Source: Prochlorococcus sp. AG-355-N16
Lineage (GTDB): Bacteria > Cyanobacteriota > Cyanobacteriia > PCC-6307 > Cyanobiaceae
Length of the DNA stretch: 64,000 nt
Assembly (NCBI GenBank): GCA_003278545.1
Contig: QCEF01000002.1
Span: 1 to 64,000 of the forward strand
Reading direction: 5' to 3'
The notes under the pieces are model-generated. The model saw only the letters and a program-made list of their open reading frames with translations, ran no database searches and had not been told where the DNA came from. Below are positions 1-8,963 of the stretch, one piece after another. The position numbers were made by a program, and so were the translations under genes. Each line of letters opens with the position of its first letter. Position 1 is the stretch's first letter.

Positions 1-1
1 A

Positions 2-1000
2 TTAAAATTTAATTTTAAGTTAATCAAATCAAGATTTTTTTTCATAATATTATTACCAATATTATTTTTAGGATATTCAAGAAAATTAATTATTTTATTT
101 CAAAGTGAAGTTGGAACTGGTGTATGGGCTTATGGAATTGATAATATTTATAGATTAAATCAGGATCAGACTAATTTTTTAATATATCTGAAGAAAGTTT
201 TATTTACAACAGTTAATATCTTAGGTCAATCTTTATATAATTATAGAGATTTACAACTTCCTTTTTCAATATCTATATCTATTTTTGTATTAATCTCAAC
301 AATATATCTTTTAAAAAAATCTCAAAATTATAGATTCTTTATATACTTTTTTTTATCTAATTTTATACTTGCTATAATATTTGGAACTTTTACATCCGTA
401 AATTATTCACCAACCAGACATAATATATATCTTCTTGTATATCCAGCAATAACAATAATTTCTACTTTTTTGAATATTACTAAAACACAAAATATTAATA
501 ATAAAAATAATAAAAAATTTCTTCTAATTTTTTTAATTTTTATATTTAATTTTAATATGATAGGCCTAGTAAATTCTCATTCATTAATTCAGTACTCTAA
601 AGCAAATAGAGCGAAAATAATAAAAATGGCAGAATCCTCTGATTATTTTATTGATTTAAATCATCTATTAATTAATAATTCGCCAGGATTTTTTCAATCT
701 CATGGGGATAAAGAGTTTAATGCTCTAAAAGAAAAAGCTTGCACTCTACAAAAGATAACAGATTCTAATCAATTAGAATATACAGCTTTTTTTTATAGTA
801 ATAGTGAAAAATTTGATTTTAATAATGAAAGAACTAGAAAATATTTAGAAAATCATTCAAGAGGATGCATAAGAAAACAAAGTGAAATATCAATAATTGA
901 AAAAATAGAAATAAGAAATAAAAAAGGTCTTGAACAAAATAATTTTATCTTTAATATTGGTTCTCCATTAAATGCATATATCTTAAAAATTTTATTTTAA
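2..1000 (+). CDS. Polytopic membrane protein, 3' part only (start lies before the window)
   Basis: The frame is open from base 2 to the TAA at 998-1000, giving 332 residues with no stop, so the gene begins before the window. An apparent TTG start at 470 lies inside this frame and is not the real start. The visible part has several hydrophobic stretches (about residues 8-25, 88-104, 108-127, 136-155 and 165-182), then a soluble tail of about 140 residues. A short SPTRH motif precedes one membrane segment. This layout resembles the C-terminal half of integral-membrane glycosyltransferases or polysaccharide proteins, and the neighbours are surface-glycan genes. The family is not recognisable from this fragment. 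Its stop overlaps the stop of the convergent SGNH gene by a few bases. Confidence 0.7.
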   Translation, partial: LKFNFKLIKSRFFFIILLPILFLGYSRKLIILFQSEVGTGVWAYGIDNIYRLNQDQTNFLIYLKKVLFTTVNILGQSLYNYRDLQLPFSISISIFVLISTIYLLKKSQNYRFFIYFFLSNFILAIIFGTFTSVNYSPTRHNIYLLVYPAITIISTFLNITKTQNINNKNNKKFLLIFLIFIFNFNMIGLVNSHSLIQYSKANRAKIIKMAESSDYFIDLNHLLINNSPGFFQSHGDKEFNALKEKACTLQKITDSNQLEYTAFFYSNSEKFDFNNERTRKYLENHSRGCIRKQSEISIIEKIEIRNKKGLEQNNFIFNIGSPLNAYILKILF

Positions 1001-1992
1001 AAACTAAAGTTATTTTTTAAAGCATACTCTAATACTTCTGCAAGACAACTTTGTCCTAATTTAGTAAAAGGATGAATATAATCTGTAAAAAGGTCATTTG
1101 GATCAGATGAGCATTTTTTAAAAAAAGGAAGAGTATCTATAGTTGTGAGATTATTTTTTTTTGCTAAATCTTTCACTAAAGAATATCCTAATTTAGTCTC
1201 TTCATTTATAAATTCTTCACGATCCCAAAATTGGATAACTTTTATCGGTATTTTATTTTTTAATACGATTGTAAAAAATTCTTGAAGATCATTTAAGCCT
1301 TTATTTGAAGGATAAATTTTTTCTTTGCAGTCTAGTTTTTCAAACATCCTTGAATTGTAATTAGAAATCTTAGAATAAAAATATCTAATAAATAATTCAT
1401 TTATTGCAAGTTTAGGTTTTTCTGTTGGTGAGCTTAAAGTGCACTTTAGCGAATTAAAATGTGGATTATCTTTCCAGTCATCTGAACTTATCACAATCAG
1501 AATTTGATCTGAATTATAAGTACCTCTCTCTTTTAAATGTGCTAACCAATTGCCTGGGCCCCAACTTCCAGCGCTTATATTTGCTACTTCAAAATTATTT
1601 TCTTTTTTATTTAAATTTCTTTTCAAGATTTCTGTAGCTATATTTTTTTGATCAATTAATGCTCCGCCCCATACAATACTATCTCCATATACGAGAACTC
1701 TTTTATTGTTTTTGTTCTTATGATTAGTTAATTCGTCTGATCTCATTCCTAATGAATTTATGAATATATTTCGATGAAATCTTTTTACCCTTTGAGATGG
1801 TGCCATCTCATATTCAATAGTTGGATGTGATAAATATAATGGTGGATCTCCTAAACCAATAATATATCTAGCTATTATTTCAAGAGAAGATAAAAAAATA
1901 ATTAAATAAAGAGTAAATTTATAGTGATTTTTAAGCTTTAAATTAATCAAGAATTTTTTATAAATTATAGTTTTTAAGTTTATTTTAAGCAA
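997..1992 (-). CDS. SGNH/GDSL-family hydrolase, membrane anchored
   Basis: The 331-residue protein has an N-terminal hydrophobic anchor (about residues 25-47), then an SGNH-hydrolase fold. The nucleophile motif GDS is at 103-105 (VLVYGDSIVWGG). A Gly-containing block (ISAGSWGPGNW) follows at about 139-149, and the C-terminal Asp-x-x-His pair is D304 and H307 (DYIHPF). SGNH enzymes are Ser-His-Asp esterases or acyltransferases that often add or remove O-acyl groups on extracellular glycans. That fits the surface-polysaccharide neighbourhood, but the substrate cannot be read from sequence. The start is TTG at 1992, as no ATG precedes the catalytic core. It runs opposite to both neighbours and overlaps the upstream membrane gene tail to tail. 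Confidence 0.8.
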   Translation of the reverse strand: MLKINLKTIIYKKFLINLKLKNHYKFTLYLIIFLSSLEIIARYIIGLGDPPLYLSHPTIEYEMAPSQRVKRFHRNIFINSLGMRSDELTNHKNKNNKRVLVYGDSIVWGGALIDQKNIATEILKRNLNKKENNFEVANISAGSWGPGNWLAHLKERGTYNSDQILIVISSDDWKDNPHFNSLKCTLSSPTEKPKLAINELFIRYFYSKISNYNSRMFEKLDCKEKIYPSNKGLNDLQEFFTIVLKNKIPIKVIQFWDREEFINEETKLGYSLVKDLAKKNNLTTIDTLPFFKKCSSDPNDLFTDYIHPFTKLGQSCLAEVLEYALKNNFSF

Positions 1993-2084
1993 AAATTTCC
2001 TTTAAGATTAGCATTATATATTTTATTATTAAATTAATAAAACATTATTAAGCTAAAGTTTTTTAATTAAATAAATTATTTTTT

Positions 2085-2987
2085 ATGATACAAATTTCAA
2101 ATTGGCTATTTATTTATGAAGATAAAAATAATTCTCAAAATTGGAGTACACCCTCTGGATTTGGAAAAGCTCTAAAAGAACTTAATACATCAATAATTGA
2201 ATATACCTTCAGTAATCCTAACAATGTAACTTTACCCAATAAAGAATTTATAGATGAAAATAATATTTCAGTTTTATTAGTATTTTTTGCAGGTAAAAGT
2301 TTGTCTCTTGAAAATGAGTTAAAGAGAATCAAAAGAGAGACAAATATTCTATTAATAAATGAATTAGGAGATGAACCTCAAACTTTGATAAAAAATGATA
2401 TTAGAGCTGAAATTTCAGATCTTATACTTACCCCTGACTACATATGTAATTTATATTGGAGAAATCAAGGTTACAATAGCATCTGGTTTAATCATTGGGC
2501 TGATACAAATATTTTTTATGAAATTCCCAATATACCTAAAAATAGATTCCTCATATCAACTATGGGTAGAAGAAAATACAATTTATTTTTAAAGTTTTTT
2601 TTGGGTAATAACTTCACAAATTTAAGATGCACTCCTGAAAAAAATGCTGCTTTTTATAGTTCAGGCAAGGTTGTATTTCAATATGCAAGATGGAATGAAA
2701 TAACAAGAAGAATATTTGAAGCTGCTGCTTGCAATTGTTGCGTTTTAACCAATAAATTACCCCCACATACTATGATCGAAACTCTATTTGTTCATAATGT
2801 ATCAATCATCTATTATGAGGGCCCATTTGGTTTATTAAAACAATTAATAAGATTAAAATTAAGACCTAATTTAGCAAAGCAAATTGCAAATAATGGGCGC
2901 AATTTAGTTTTAAAGAATCATACGCAATTAAAAAGAGCTGAAACTTTAATTGATATAGTTAATGATATGTTTATTAAAAAGAGATAA
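2085..2987 (+). CDS. CgeB-like glycosyltransferase (Glyco_trans_1_2 type)
   Basis: This is a 300-residue soluble protein. Its C-terminal third carries the pattern seen in GT-B transferases of the CgeB/Glyco_trans_1_2 type: an EAAACNCCVLTN segment from about residue 212, where the Glu would contact the sugar nucleotide, then an amphipathic helix with NNGRNLVLKNHT near 270-280. The N-terminal half looks like a weakly conserved acceptor domain. It probably transfers a sugar onto a surface glycan. Donor and acceptor are unknown. It starts with an ATG and lies 17 bases before the next gene in the same direction, so it may lead the polysaccharide operon that runs to 7408. Confidence 0.7.
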   Translation: MIQISNWLFIYEDKNNSQNWSTPSGFGKALKELNTSIIEYTFSNPNNVTLPNKEFIDENNISVLLVFFAGKSLSLENELKRIKRETNILLINELGDEPQTLIKNDIRAEISDLILTPDYICNLYWRNQGYNSIWFNHWADTNIFYEIPNIPKNRFLISTMGRRKYNLFLKFFLGNNFTNLRCTPEKNAAFYSSGKVVFQYARWNEITRRIFEAAACNCCVLTNKLPPHTMIETLFVHNVSIIYYEGPFGLLKQLIRLKLRPNLAKQIANNGRNLVLKNHTQLKRAETLIDIVNDMFIKKR

Positions 2988-3004
2988 AATTCATTAAAGA
3001 AAAT

Positions 3005-3910
3005 ATGGTTAAGAAATTAGTTTTACTTTATGTTGGAGAACCTAGGGCGATTGAAGAAAGTCTTAAAAAAAGAGATGAATTATTTAAGAAATTTGAAATT
3101 AGTTTCAAAATAGTTGAAAGTAGATACCTTATATGTTTTATCCCTGAAATTGCCAATAATAACAAAAAAAGAATATTAAGAAACGTAAGATTTATTTCTG
3201 AGGATAAATCTTTAAAATTTTTATCAATACAAAGCAGAAATACATTAAATATTTATAGGTATATCCTGGAACAAAAAAGAGATCTTTTAAAAAGTCTAAA
3301 TAATAATAAATCTAAAGATATAACAATAGTTCTTCTAAGGACTGATTGGCTTTTTAATGAAGAGACACTCAAATTGATAGATTTATCTATAAAAGATAAT
3401 ATAATTGTTTCTCCTGGCACTCCATTAAATGAAAAAGATGAAAGCCAGAGAAAATTTGATATTTTTAATGATCATATTTTGATAATCCCAAAACCACTAT
3501 TGACAAGTACAATCAATGCTTTCGAGGAAGGAATCAAAAAATCTCTTGAATATGATTCAAAGTCTCAAAAAACAGAAAACAACTCATTAGCATCCTTACA
3601 CTCTGGGAACGGTTCTTTAAGATCGGGATTAGGTCCAGAAGACTTCATTTCCTATGGATTTTATAAAACTGGTTTAATAAATAATCATAGAATAATTCCA
3701 ATAAAATTTTTCTACAAACCGAGTATGTTAAATGCAATTCCTCATAATATCATTAGAAAAAATGCTCACAAGTGGATGAATCTCTCAGGGAAACAGATTC
3801 TAATAAAATATTGGAGTTATAAAAAACCAATAATCTATAATAAATTAAAAAAATTTAATCCAAAAATATTTAAATTTTTTAAAAATTTGATAAAACAATT
3901 TCATGATTAA
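3005..3910 (+). CDS. Unrecognised surface-polysaccharide island protein, possibly WavE-like
   Basis: This is a 301-residue, Lys/Asn/Ile-rich protein with no signal peptide or clear membrane span. It opens with a beta-strand (KKLVLLYVGEPR) followed by helices. An LRTDWLF element sits near residue 111-117, and a Gly/Ser-rich stretch with GLGPEDFISYGFY near 209-221 could be a nucleotide- or acceptor-binding loop. The RTD element in this setting recalls WavE-type LPS synthesis proteins, but the match is too weak to name it. It is part of a co-directional run: its last 8 bases overlap the start of the GDPD-like gene. A role in building or decorating a surface glycan is inferred only from position. 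Confidence 0.6.
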   Translation: MVKKLVLLYVGEPRAIEESLKKRDELFKKFEISFKIVESRYLICFIPEIANNNKKRILRNVRFISEDKSLKFLSIQSRNTLNIYRYILEQKRDLLKSLNNNKSKDITIVLLRTDWLFNEETLKLIDLSIKDNIIVSPGTPLNEKDESQRKFDIFNDHILIIPKPLLTSTINAFEEGIKKSLEYDSKSQKTENNSLASLHSGNGSLRSGLGPEDFISYGFYKTGLINNHRIIPIKFFYKPSMLNAIPHNIIRKNAHKWMNLSGKQILIKYWSYKKPIIYNKLKKFNPKIFKFFKNLIKQFHD

Positions 3911-4571
3911 AAATAAAATAGAAATAATTGCTCATCGAGGGTTTTGGTTAGATAAATTTGAAAAAAACTCTATTAAAGCCTTCAATTTATCATTAAAAAA
4001 AGGTTTTGGAATAGAAACTGATCTGAGAGATTTAGATGGGAAAATTGTTATTTCACATGATCCACCAACAAGAACAAAGGAAATAATAGAATTTAAAAAA
4101 TTTTTAGAAATTTTCAAAGCAAACAATAAAAATTTAACTTTGGCAATAAACATAAAATCAGATGGGATTGCGAAAAATATTTATGACATTTGCTTATCTG
4201 AAGAAATAAGTAATTTCTTCATATTTGATATGTCTATTCCAGATTTAATATATGCAGATCGATTAGGATGCAAAAACTTATTTTTGAGATTAAGTGAATA
4301 TGAGGACCCTTCATTCATTCCTGCAAAAGCTGAAGGTTTATGGGTTGATTTTTTTAAAGGAAAATTACCCAAGGACATAAAATTATTAGAAAATTTGAAT
4401 AAATATTCAAAATTTGCCTTTGTCTCACCAGAATTACATGGTCATTCTGTACAATTAGTTGAGGAGTTTTGGTTAGTATTAGATTCTTTTGCAAAAAGTA
4501 AATTTAAAGACAAAAGATTTTTCTTATGTACTGATTATCCTCAACAAGCATTTGCGTTTTTTAATCAATGA
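3903..4571 (+). CDS. Glycerophosphodiester phosphodiesterase-like (GDPD) family protein
   Basis: The 222-residue protein has the GDPD TIM-barrel signature at its start: AHRG with H11 and R12, an Asn-Ser pair (22-23), E38 and D40 in GIETDLRD, and H52 in the VISHDPP loop. These are the metal ligands and acid/base residues of the family, so it is probably catalytic. GDPD enzymes cleave glycerophosphodiesters to sn-glycerol 3-phosphate plus an alcohol. It is slightly short for the family and has no signal peptide, so it acts in the cytoplasm. It overlaps the preceding gene by 8 bases and the following HAD gene by an ATGA overlap, indicating translational coupling. Together these suggest supply of a phosphorylated building block for a surface polymer, which is inference. 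Confidence 0.75.
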   Translation: MIKNKIEIIAHRGFWLDKFEKNSIKAFNLSLKKGFGIETDLRDLDGKIVISHDPPTRTKEIIEFKKFLEIFKANNKNLTLAINIKSDGIAKNIYDICLSEEISNFFIFDMSIPDLIYADRLGCKNLFLRLSEYEDPSFIPAKAEGLWVDFFKGKLPKDIKLLENLNKYSKFAFVSPELHGHSVQLVEEFWLVLDSFAKSKFKDKRFFLCTDYPQQAFAFFNQ

Positions 4572-5197
4572 CAATAAAAGCAATATTGTTTGATATGGAT
4601 GGAGTTTTAATAGACGCCAAAGAATGGCACTATGAAGCTCTTAATAAGGCTTTATCGCATTTTGGATTTGTAATAAATCGAGATGCCCATTTAACTACTT
4701 ATGATGGTTTACCAACAAAAAGTAAGTTACAGAAACTTTCAGAAGCCCAAGGCTTGCCAGAGGGATTACATGAACACATTAATAAACTTAAACAAAAGTA
4801 CACAATACAATATTCATACAAATACTGTAAGCCAACTTTTAATCATCGTTATGCACTAAGTTCATTATCAAGAAGATTTAAAATTGCAGTTTGTTCAAAT
4901 TCAATAAGCAAAACTATAAATACTTTAATGGACTTATCTGGTCTAACAGAATATATTGATTTATTTGTATCAAATGAAGATGTCAAGCACCCAAAACCTA
5001 GTCCTGAAATGTTTTTAAAAGCTATGTCAGAATTTAAAGTAGAACCAAGAGAATGTTTAATAATAGAGGATAATGAAAATGGATTTAAGGCTGCGAACGA
5101 AAGCGGTGCATTTCTTATGAAAGTGGCTTGCCCAGACGATGTTCAACTACAAAAAATAGATAATGTGATAAAAAAAATAAACGAACAAAAAATCTAA
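4568..5197 (+). CDS. HAD-family hydrolase, beta-phosphoglucomutase-like
   Basis: The 209-residue protein has all four HAD motifs. D9 and D11 are in FDMDGVLID, S110 is in VCSNS, K143 is in HPKPSP, and E167-D168 are in IIEDNENG. The helical cap between residues 17 and 85 and the DGV sequence after the nucleophile place it with subfamily IA enzymes of the phosphoglucomutase/phosphoglycolate phosphatase type. These act on small phosphorylated sugars or polyols in the cytoplasm. Its ATG overlaps the GDPD stop, and the paired nucleotidyltransferases begin 12 bases after it. A route of phosphodiester cleavage, phosphate removal or transfer, then nucleotide activation is plausible. The exact substrate is unknown. 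Confidence 0.8.
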   Translation: MTIKAILFDMDGVLIDAKEWHYEALNKALSHFGFVINRDAHLTTYDGLPTKSKLQKLSEAQGLPEGLHEHINKLKQKYTIQYSYKYCKPTFNHRYALSSLSRRFKIAVCSNSISKTINTLMDLSGLTEYIDLFVSNEDVKHPKPSPEMFLKAMSEFKVEPRECLIIEDNENGFKAANESGAFLMKVACPDDVQLQKIDNVIKKINEQKI

Positions 5198-5209
5198 TAC
5201 TCAATTAAT

Positions 5210-6721
5210 ATGACTCAAATTATTATTCCAATATCAAGTGAATCTCCTTTCTTTAAAAAAGAAGAATATTATTTTCCAAAACCACTAGTCACGGTAAATG
5301 GAGATCCCTTAATAATTCAAGTTATAAAAAACATTCAGAATTATATTATTCCCCACAAATTTATTTTTATAATTCCAGAATCCCTTGATACAAAGTATTC
5401 ATTAGGATCCGCAATAAAGTTAGTTTGCAACTGCAAAGTAGACATCATTTTAAGAAAAGGAAAAACTTCTGGTGGCTTATGTTCTTCTCTTCTTGCAATA
5501 GACAATATATCGAAAGATCACGACATGATTTTTTCTAACATGGATGATTTGATAGATTACGATCTTGAGAAAGTGATAAAAGATTTTAGGAAATCTAATG
5601 CAGATGCTGGTTTAATAAGCTTTAAATCTAGTCATCCAAGATGGTCCTATATAAAAGAAGGTCCAAATGGCGAAGTTGTTCATAACATAGAAAAAAAAGT
5701 TGAGAGTAAATTAGCTGCTGCAGGATTTTACTACTTTAAAGAAAAAAAGTCATTTGTTGAAGCAGCATCACGAGCACTTTTGGAGGAAGACACTGTAAAT
5801 GGTTTATATTATCTATCTTCAGTAATTAACCAATTAATTCTCAAAGGGTGCAATGTCATTCATCAAGAAATTCCCTCTAACAAATATCACTCCCTTTATT
5901 CTCCAGATTCAATAAAAGAATACGAAAATTATTTAAATTCAAAAAAAATAGATGATAATAATCAATTTATAAATATCGTTATCCCCGCAGCAGGGGAAGG
6001 TTCACGATTCTATAAAGAAGGATGGAAAACTCCTAAACCATTTATTGATGTAAACGGAAGTTCAATGATTGAGAGGGTGATAGATAATTTATCTATTGAA
6101 AATAGTAGAAACATTCTTATTTTCAATAAAAAACATATCAATAAAAATTTAATAGATAAAAAATCTAAATTATTTCAAAATAACGAAGTTTTGGTTCTTG
6201 AAAAAACTACTGACGGAACAGCATGTACTGTCTTGAACGCAAAAAAAATTATTAATAATAAGAGTCCTTTGCTTATTGCAAATTCAGATCAAATAGTTGA
6301 TTTTTCATGCCAACAATTCATTTCAGATTGCTTATCTAGAGGCTTAGATGGTTCAATTTTAGTATTTAAAGACCCACATATGGATCCTAAATGGTCTTTT
6401 ATAAAAACAAATTATCAAGGCTTAGTTACTGAAGTGGCAGAGAAAAAACCTATTTCTAATTTAGCTACAGTAGGAATTTATTTTTTCAAAGAAGGCTGTT
6501 CATTTGTTGATGAAGCTATTAATATGATTTTATCTAAAGACACTGTTAACAACGAATTCTATACATGTCCAGTTTACAATTACATGATAAAAAGTGGCCT
6601 AAATATTGGTTTTTATGAAATTCCCTATGAAAATATGCATGGCATTGGAACCCCTCAGGATTTGCGCAATTATTTAAAAAAGAATTATTTACCATTATCA
6701 AAAGATGATCCTAAAAAATAG
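5210..6721 (+). CDS. Two-domain sugar-nucleotidyltransferase-like protein (tandem duplication)
   Basis: The protein has 503 residues in two homologous halves, each like a LicC/RfbA-type NTP transferase. Half 2 (about 254-490) keeps the nucleotide-binding loop PAAGEGSRF at 259-267, TPKPFIDVNG at 274-283 and an NSDQIVD acidic site at 358-364. Half 1 (1-245) keeps the fold markers (FPKPLVTVNG at 22-31, NMDD at 110-113) but lacks the GxGxR loop, having ISSESPFF there, so it is probably inactive or altered. The halves share RWSYIK/KWSFIK, AGFYYFKE/VGIYFFKE and DTVNGLYY/DTVNNEFY at equivalent places. A third copy is the next gene. The likely role is activation of a sugar or alcohol phosphate as an NDP or CDP derivative for the surface glycan. 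Confidence 0.78.
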   Translation: MTQIIIPISSESPFFKKEEYYFPKPLVTVNGDPLIIQVIKNIQNYIIPHKFIFIIPESLDTKYSLGSAIKLVCNCKVDIILRKGKTSGGLCSSLLAIDNISKDHDMIFSNMDDLIDYDLEKVIKDFRKSNADAGLISFKSSHPRWSYIKEGPNGEVVHNIEKKVESKLAAAGFYYFKEKKSFVEAASRALLEEDTVNGLYYLSSVINQLILKGCNVIHQEIPSNKYHSLYSPDSIKEYENYLNSKKIDDNNQFINIVIPAAGEGSRFYKEGWKTPKPFIDVNGSSMIERVIDNLSIENSRNILIFNKKHINKNLIDKKSKLFQNNEVLVLEKTTDGTACTVLNAKKIINNKSPLLIANSDQIVDFSCQQFISDCLSRGLDGSILVFKDPHMDPKWSFIKTNYQGLVTEVAEKKPISNLATVGIYFFKEGCSFVDEAINMILSKDTVNNEFYTCPVYNYMIKSGLNIGFYEIPYENMHGIGTPQDLRNYLKKNYLPLSKDDPKK

Positions 6722-6730
6722 AGCAATACT

Positions 6731-7408
6731 ATGAAATGTATTGTTCCATTAGCAGGCGCAGATTATTTCAAAGATGGTAAATGTAAAGGTTTAATTGATA
6801 CTGATTCTGGACCTTTATTATTATCAATCCTAAATTCTAGAGCTTGGATTAATCATCTCAAAGAACTTATTTTTGTAGTTTTAGATTCTGAATTATCCAG
6901 GAATTTTTCTCAAAAATATCTAAAAAAATGGTTTCCTTTCTGTAAAATTATTTATATCCCTGCAACTACTTCTGGTGCTGCATTATCACTTTTATCAGGT
7001 TTGGCTAATGCATGTGATATAAACAATGAACCTATATTAGTTGATTTGGCAGATATTAAGTTTTCAAACAAATTCGTACCATATTTGAATAATGAAAAAT
7101 TTGCCTATGCTTTTACATTTACTAGCAAAAAAGATTGTTATAGCTACTTATCTATTGATTCAAATGGCCTAGTAAATAAGGCTAAAGAGAAAGAGGTTAT
7201 ATCTGACAATGCATCGGCGGGAGTATACGCCTTTCCAAGTTGTTCGATTCTTTTAAAGTCAATAGCATATTCATTAGAAAATCCACAGAAGGTAATTTTT
7301 AAAGATTTATTTTACGTCTGTCCTTTATTTAATTATTTAATTGAAAGCAATATTGAAGTTAAATTAAAAAAAGTACACGACGTAATTGACTACAAATTTG
7401 TTGAATAA
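6731..7408 (+). CDS. Single-domain nucleotidyltransferase-like protein, divergent third copy
   Basis: The 225-residue protein aligns with both halves of the preceding gene. KCIVPLAGADYF at the start replaces the GxGxR loop. KAKEKEVISDNASAGVYAF (about 155-173) matches the half-2 block with VAEKK and the VGIYFF strand. DLFYVCPLFNYLIESNIEV near 198-216 matches the half-2 segment around FYTCPVYNYMIKSG. The catalytic Arg of the loop is missing and the acidic site reads DLADIKF, so catalysis may be lost or specialised. It begins 9 bases after its paralogue in the same operon. It may be a regulatory or structural partner of the two-domain protein, which is inference. Confidence 0.7.
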   Translation: MKCIVPLAGADYFKDGKCKGLIDTDSGPLLLSILNSRAWINHLKELIFVVLDSELSRNFSQKYLKKWFPFCKIIYIPATTSGAALSLLSGLANACDINNEPILVDLADIKFSNKFVPYLNNEKFAYAFTFTSKKDCYSYLSIDSNGLVNKAKEKEVISDNASAGVYAFPSCSILLKSIAYSLENPQKVIFKDLFYVCPLFNYLIESNIEVKLKKVHDVIDYKFVE

Positions 7409-7500
7409 TTCTCTAAAAGTCTCTTCTGTAATATTATTTTTATGTATAGTGATATGATCTTATAGTTGATATTTCAACTTAAATTTAAGTATAAATTTTT

Positions 7501-8190
7501 ATGGACACTGAAGAAAAAAATAATTTTGTTCATGATGACTTACCACAAGAAATCTATGATGCATTTAACAATTTCATTTTTTCAAAAGATCAAAAGTTAT
7601 TTGCAAAATTAGCCTCAAAAATACAATTTTGTGAAGCCACAAAATATATTCCAGGAGATATTGTTGAATTGGGAGTTTTTAAGGGTTCAGGATTATTAAC
7701 TTTTTTAAAAGCAAATAAACTTTTATCTTCAAATACAAAAAAGGTATATGGTTTTGATATGTTTGACGATGAAAAACTGGTTAAAAATATCTCAACATCT
7801 GACGACGGCGTTATGTCAGATTTATTTACTAAACGCAAATTCAATCCTAGAGGTTATTCAGAAAATTTAAAAGAGATAATTAATAAAGCTGGTTTTAATA
7901 ATTATTCAATTATTGTTGGAGATGTTTTTGAAACTTTACCAAACTTTCTCTCTGAAAATCCTGGATTTAGAGCATCAATAATTAATTTTGACTTAGATAC
8001 ATATGAACCTACAAAGTTTTGTCTTAATAAACTTTGGGATCGACTTGTAAATGGTGGGATAATGATTTTTGACGAATATGGAATAAATGAATGGACTGAG
8101 AGTGCAGCTGTGGACGAGTTTATTAATGAACATAATCTGAAAATTAAATCTACTCCTTATCCTTGCCCCACTGCATACCTAACAAAATAA
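7501..8190 (+). CDS. TylF/macrocin-O-methyltransferase-like SAM methyltransferase
   Basis: This is a 229-residue cytoplasmic protein. The SAM-binding motif I reads DIVELGVFKGSG at about 53-64 (E56, G58, G62), and motif II is the KVYGFDMFDD strand near 82-91. The NFDLDTYEPT stretch near 161-170 supplies the metal-binding Asp residues typical of TylF-type sugar O-methyltransferases, followed by GGIMIFDEYG. TylF relatives are common in cyanobacterial glycan clusters, where they methylate sugar hydroxyls. It starts with ATG 92 bases after the nucleotidyltransferase gene, so it may have its own promoter. It faces the GT25 gene tail to tail, two bases apart. Confidence 0.8.
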   Translation: MDTEEKNNFVHDDLPQEIYDAFNNFIFSKDQKLFAKLASKIQFCEATKYIPGDIVELGVFKGSGLLTFLKANKLLSSNTKKVYGFDMFDDEKLVKNISTSDDGVMSDLFTKRKFNPRGYSENLKEIINKAGFNNYSIIVGDVFETLPNFLSENPGFRASIINFDLDTYEPTKFCLNKLWDRLVNGGIMIFDEYGINEWTESAAVDEFINEHNLKIKSTPYPCPTAYLTK

Positions 8191-8192
8191 CG

Positions 8193-8963
8193 CTAATTAA
8201 TACTGGATTTAAAGTACTTTTGGGAACCATGAATAAACCCTGAAGGATAAGACCAAGAAACCTTGAAATTCATTTTTTTAAAAATATATTGATATTGCCA
8301 ATCAATTGGCATTGTTATTGGAAAAATACCATTTGCTAATTTTTTAGCTGCAGCTGGAGTAATCATGTAAGCAGCTGTAGTTCTGCTTCTTGGGACAGCC
8401 AGAGATATAAACTTATTTGTATTTTGAATAAACCTATCATCTTTATAAAAAGGTAAATCGCATCCCCCACCTAAATCTATATAATCAAATTTTTCAGAGC
8501 ACAATAAGAATGATTGCTTTAAATAATCTAAAGAGTCATTTTTTAAAACTATGTCATCCTCAACAATTAGGGCAGGTTCATTAAATTTCTCTATTTTTTT
8601 TAGTGCTGAATAATGTTTTAGAGTTAAACTTATTTCTGATAATTTCAATTTTCTGGCCTTCATCCATTTTGGTAAGATAAATTTACTATAAAAATAACTA
8701 AATCTATTTTTTGCAAATAAATTAAATTTATCTTCAATTTTTACACTTTTGCAAAAGGAGTTTTTTAATAGAATATCTCTAATTTCATATATTTGTTGAT
8801 TCCATCTTTCTTCTGAGAAATTGTATGTATTAGTGTATTCATCAAGATTTTCCCTATCATACTTTGTTATAAATGTAGGCTTAATTTCCAACTCACCAAA
8901 TAAAGTATTTATATGTTTTTTCCTATCCCTTAAAGGAGTATAGTGAATTACAAATACATTCAT
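8193..8963 (-). CDS. Glycosyltransferase family 25 (LPS biosynthesis type)
   Basis: The protein has 256 residues from the ATG at 8963. An upstream in-frame non-ATG extension to 8996 exists but is not needed. It opens with the GT25 hallmark MNVFVIHYTPLRDRK, a strand followed by an Arg-rich turn. It then has LKLSEISLTLKHYSALKKI, where family 25 usually reads GExxCxxSH, and the acidic pair in EPALIVEDDIVL that would bind metal and nucleotide sugar. DYIDLGGGC and a TTAAYMITPAAAKKL block follow, both typical of the family. It probably adds galactose or a related sugar to lipopolysaccharide in the cytoplasm. It is the last clear surface-glycan gene before the core genome resumes. Confidence 0.85.
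   Translation of the reverse strand: MNVFVIHYTPLRDRKKHINTLFGELEIKPTFITKYDRENLDEYTNTYNFSEERWNQQIYEIRDILLKNSFCKSVKIEDKFNLFAKNRFSYFYSKFILPKWMKARKLKLSEISLTLKHYSALKKIEKFNEPALIVEDDIVLKNDSLDYLKQSFLLCSEKFDYIDLGGGCDLPFYKDDRFIQNTNKFISLAVPRSRTTAAYMITPAAAKKLANGIFPITMPIDWQYQYIFKKMNFKVSWSYPSGFIHGSQKYFKSSIN

Noticed and set aside
470-1000. A 176-residue gene starting at TTG 470
   Set aside because: The same frame is open from base 2, so this is the inside of a gene cut by the window edge.
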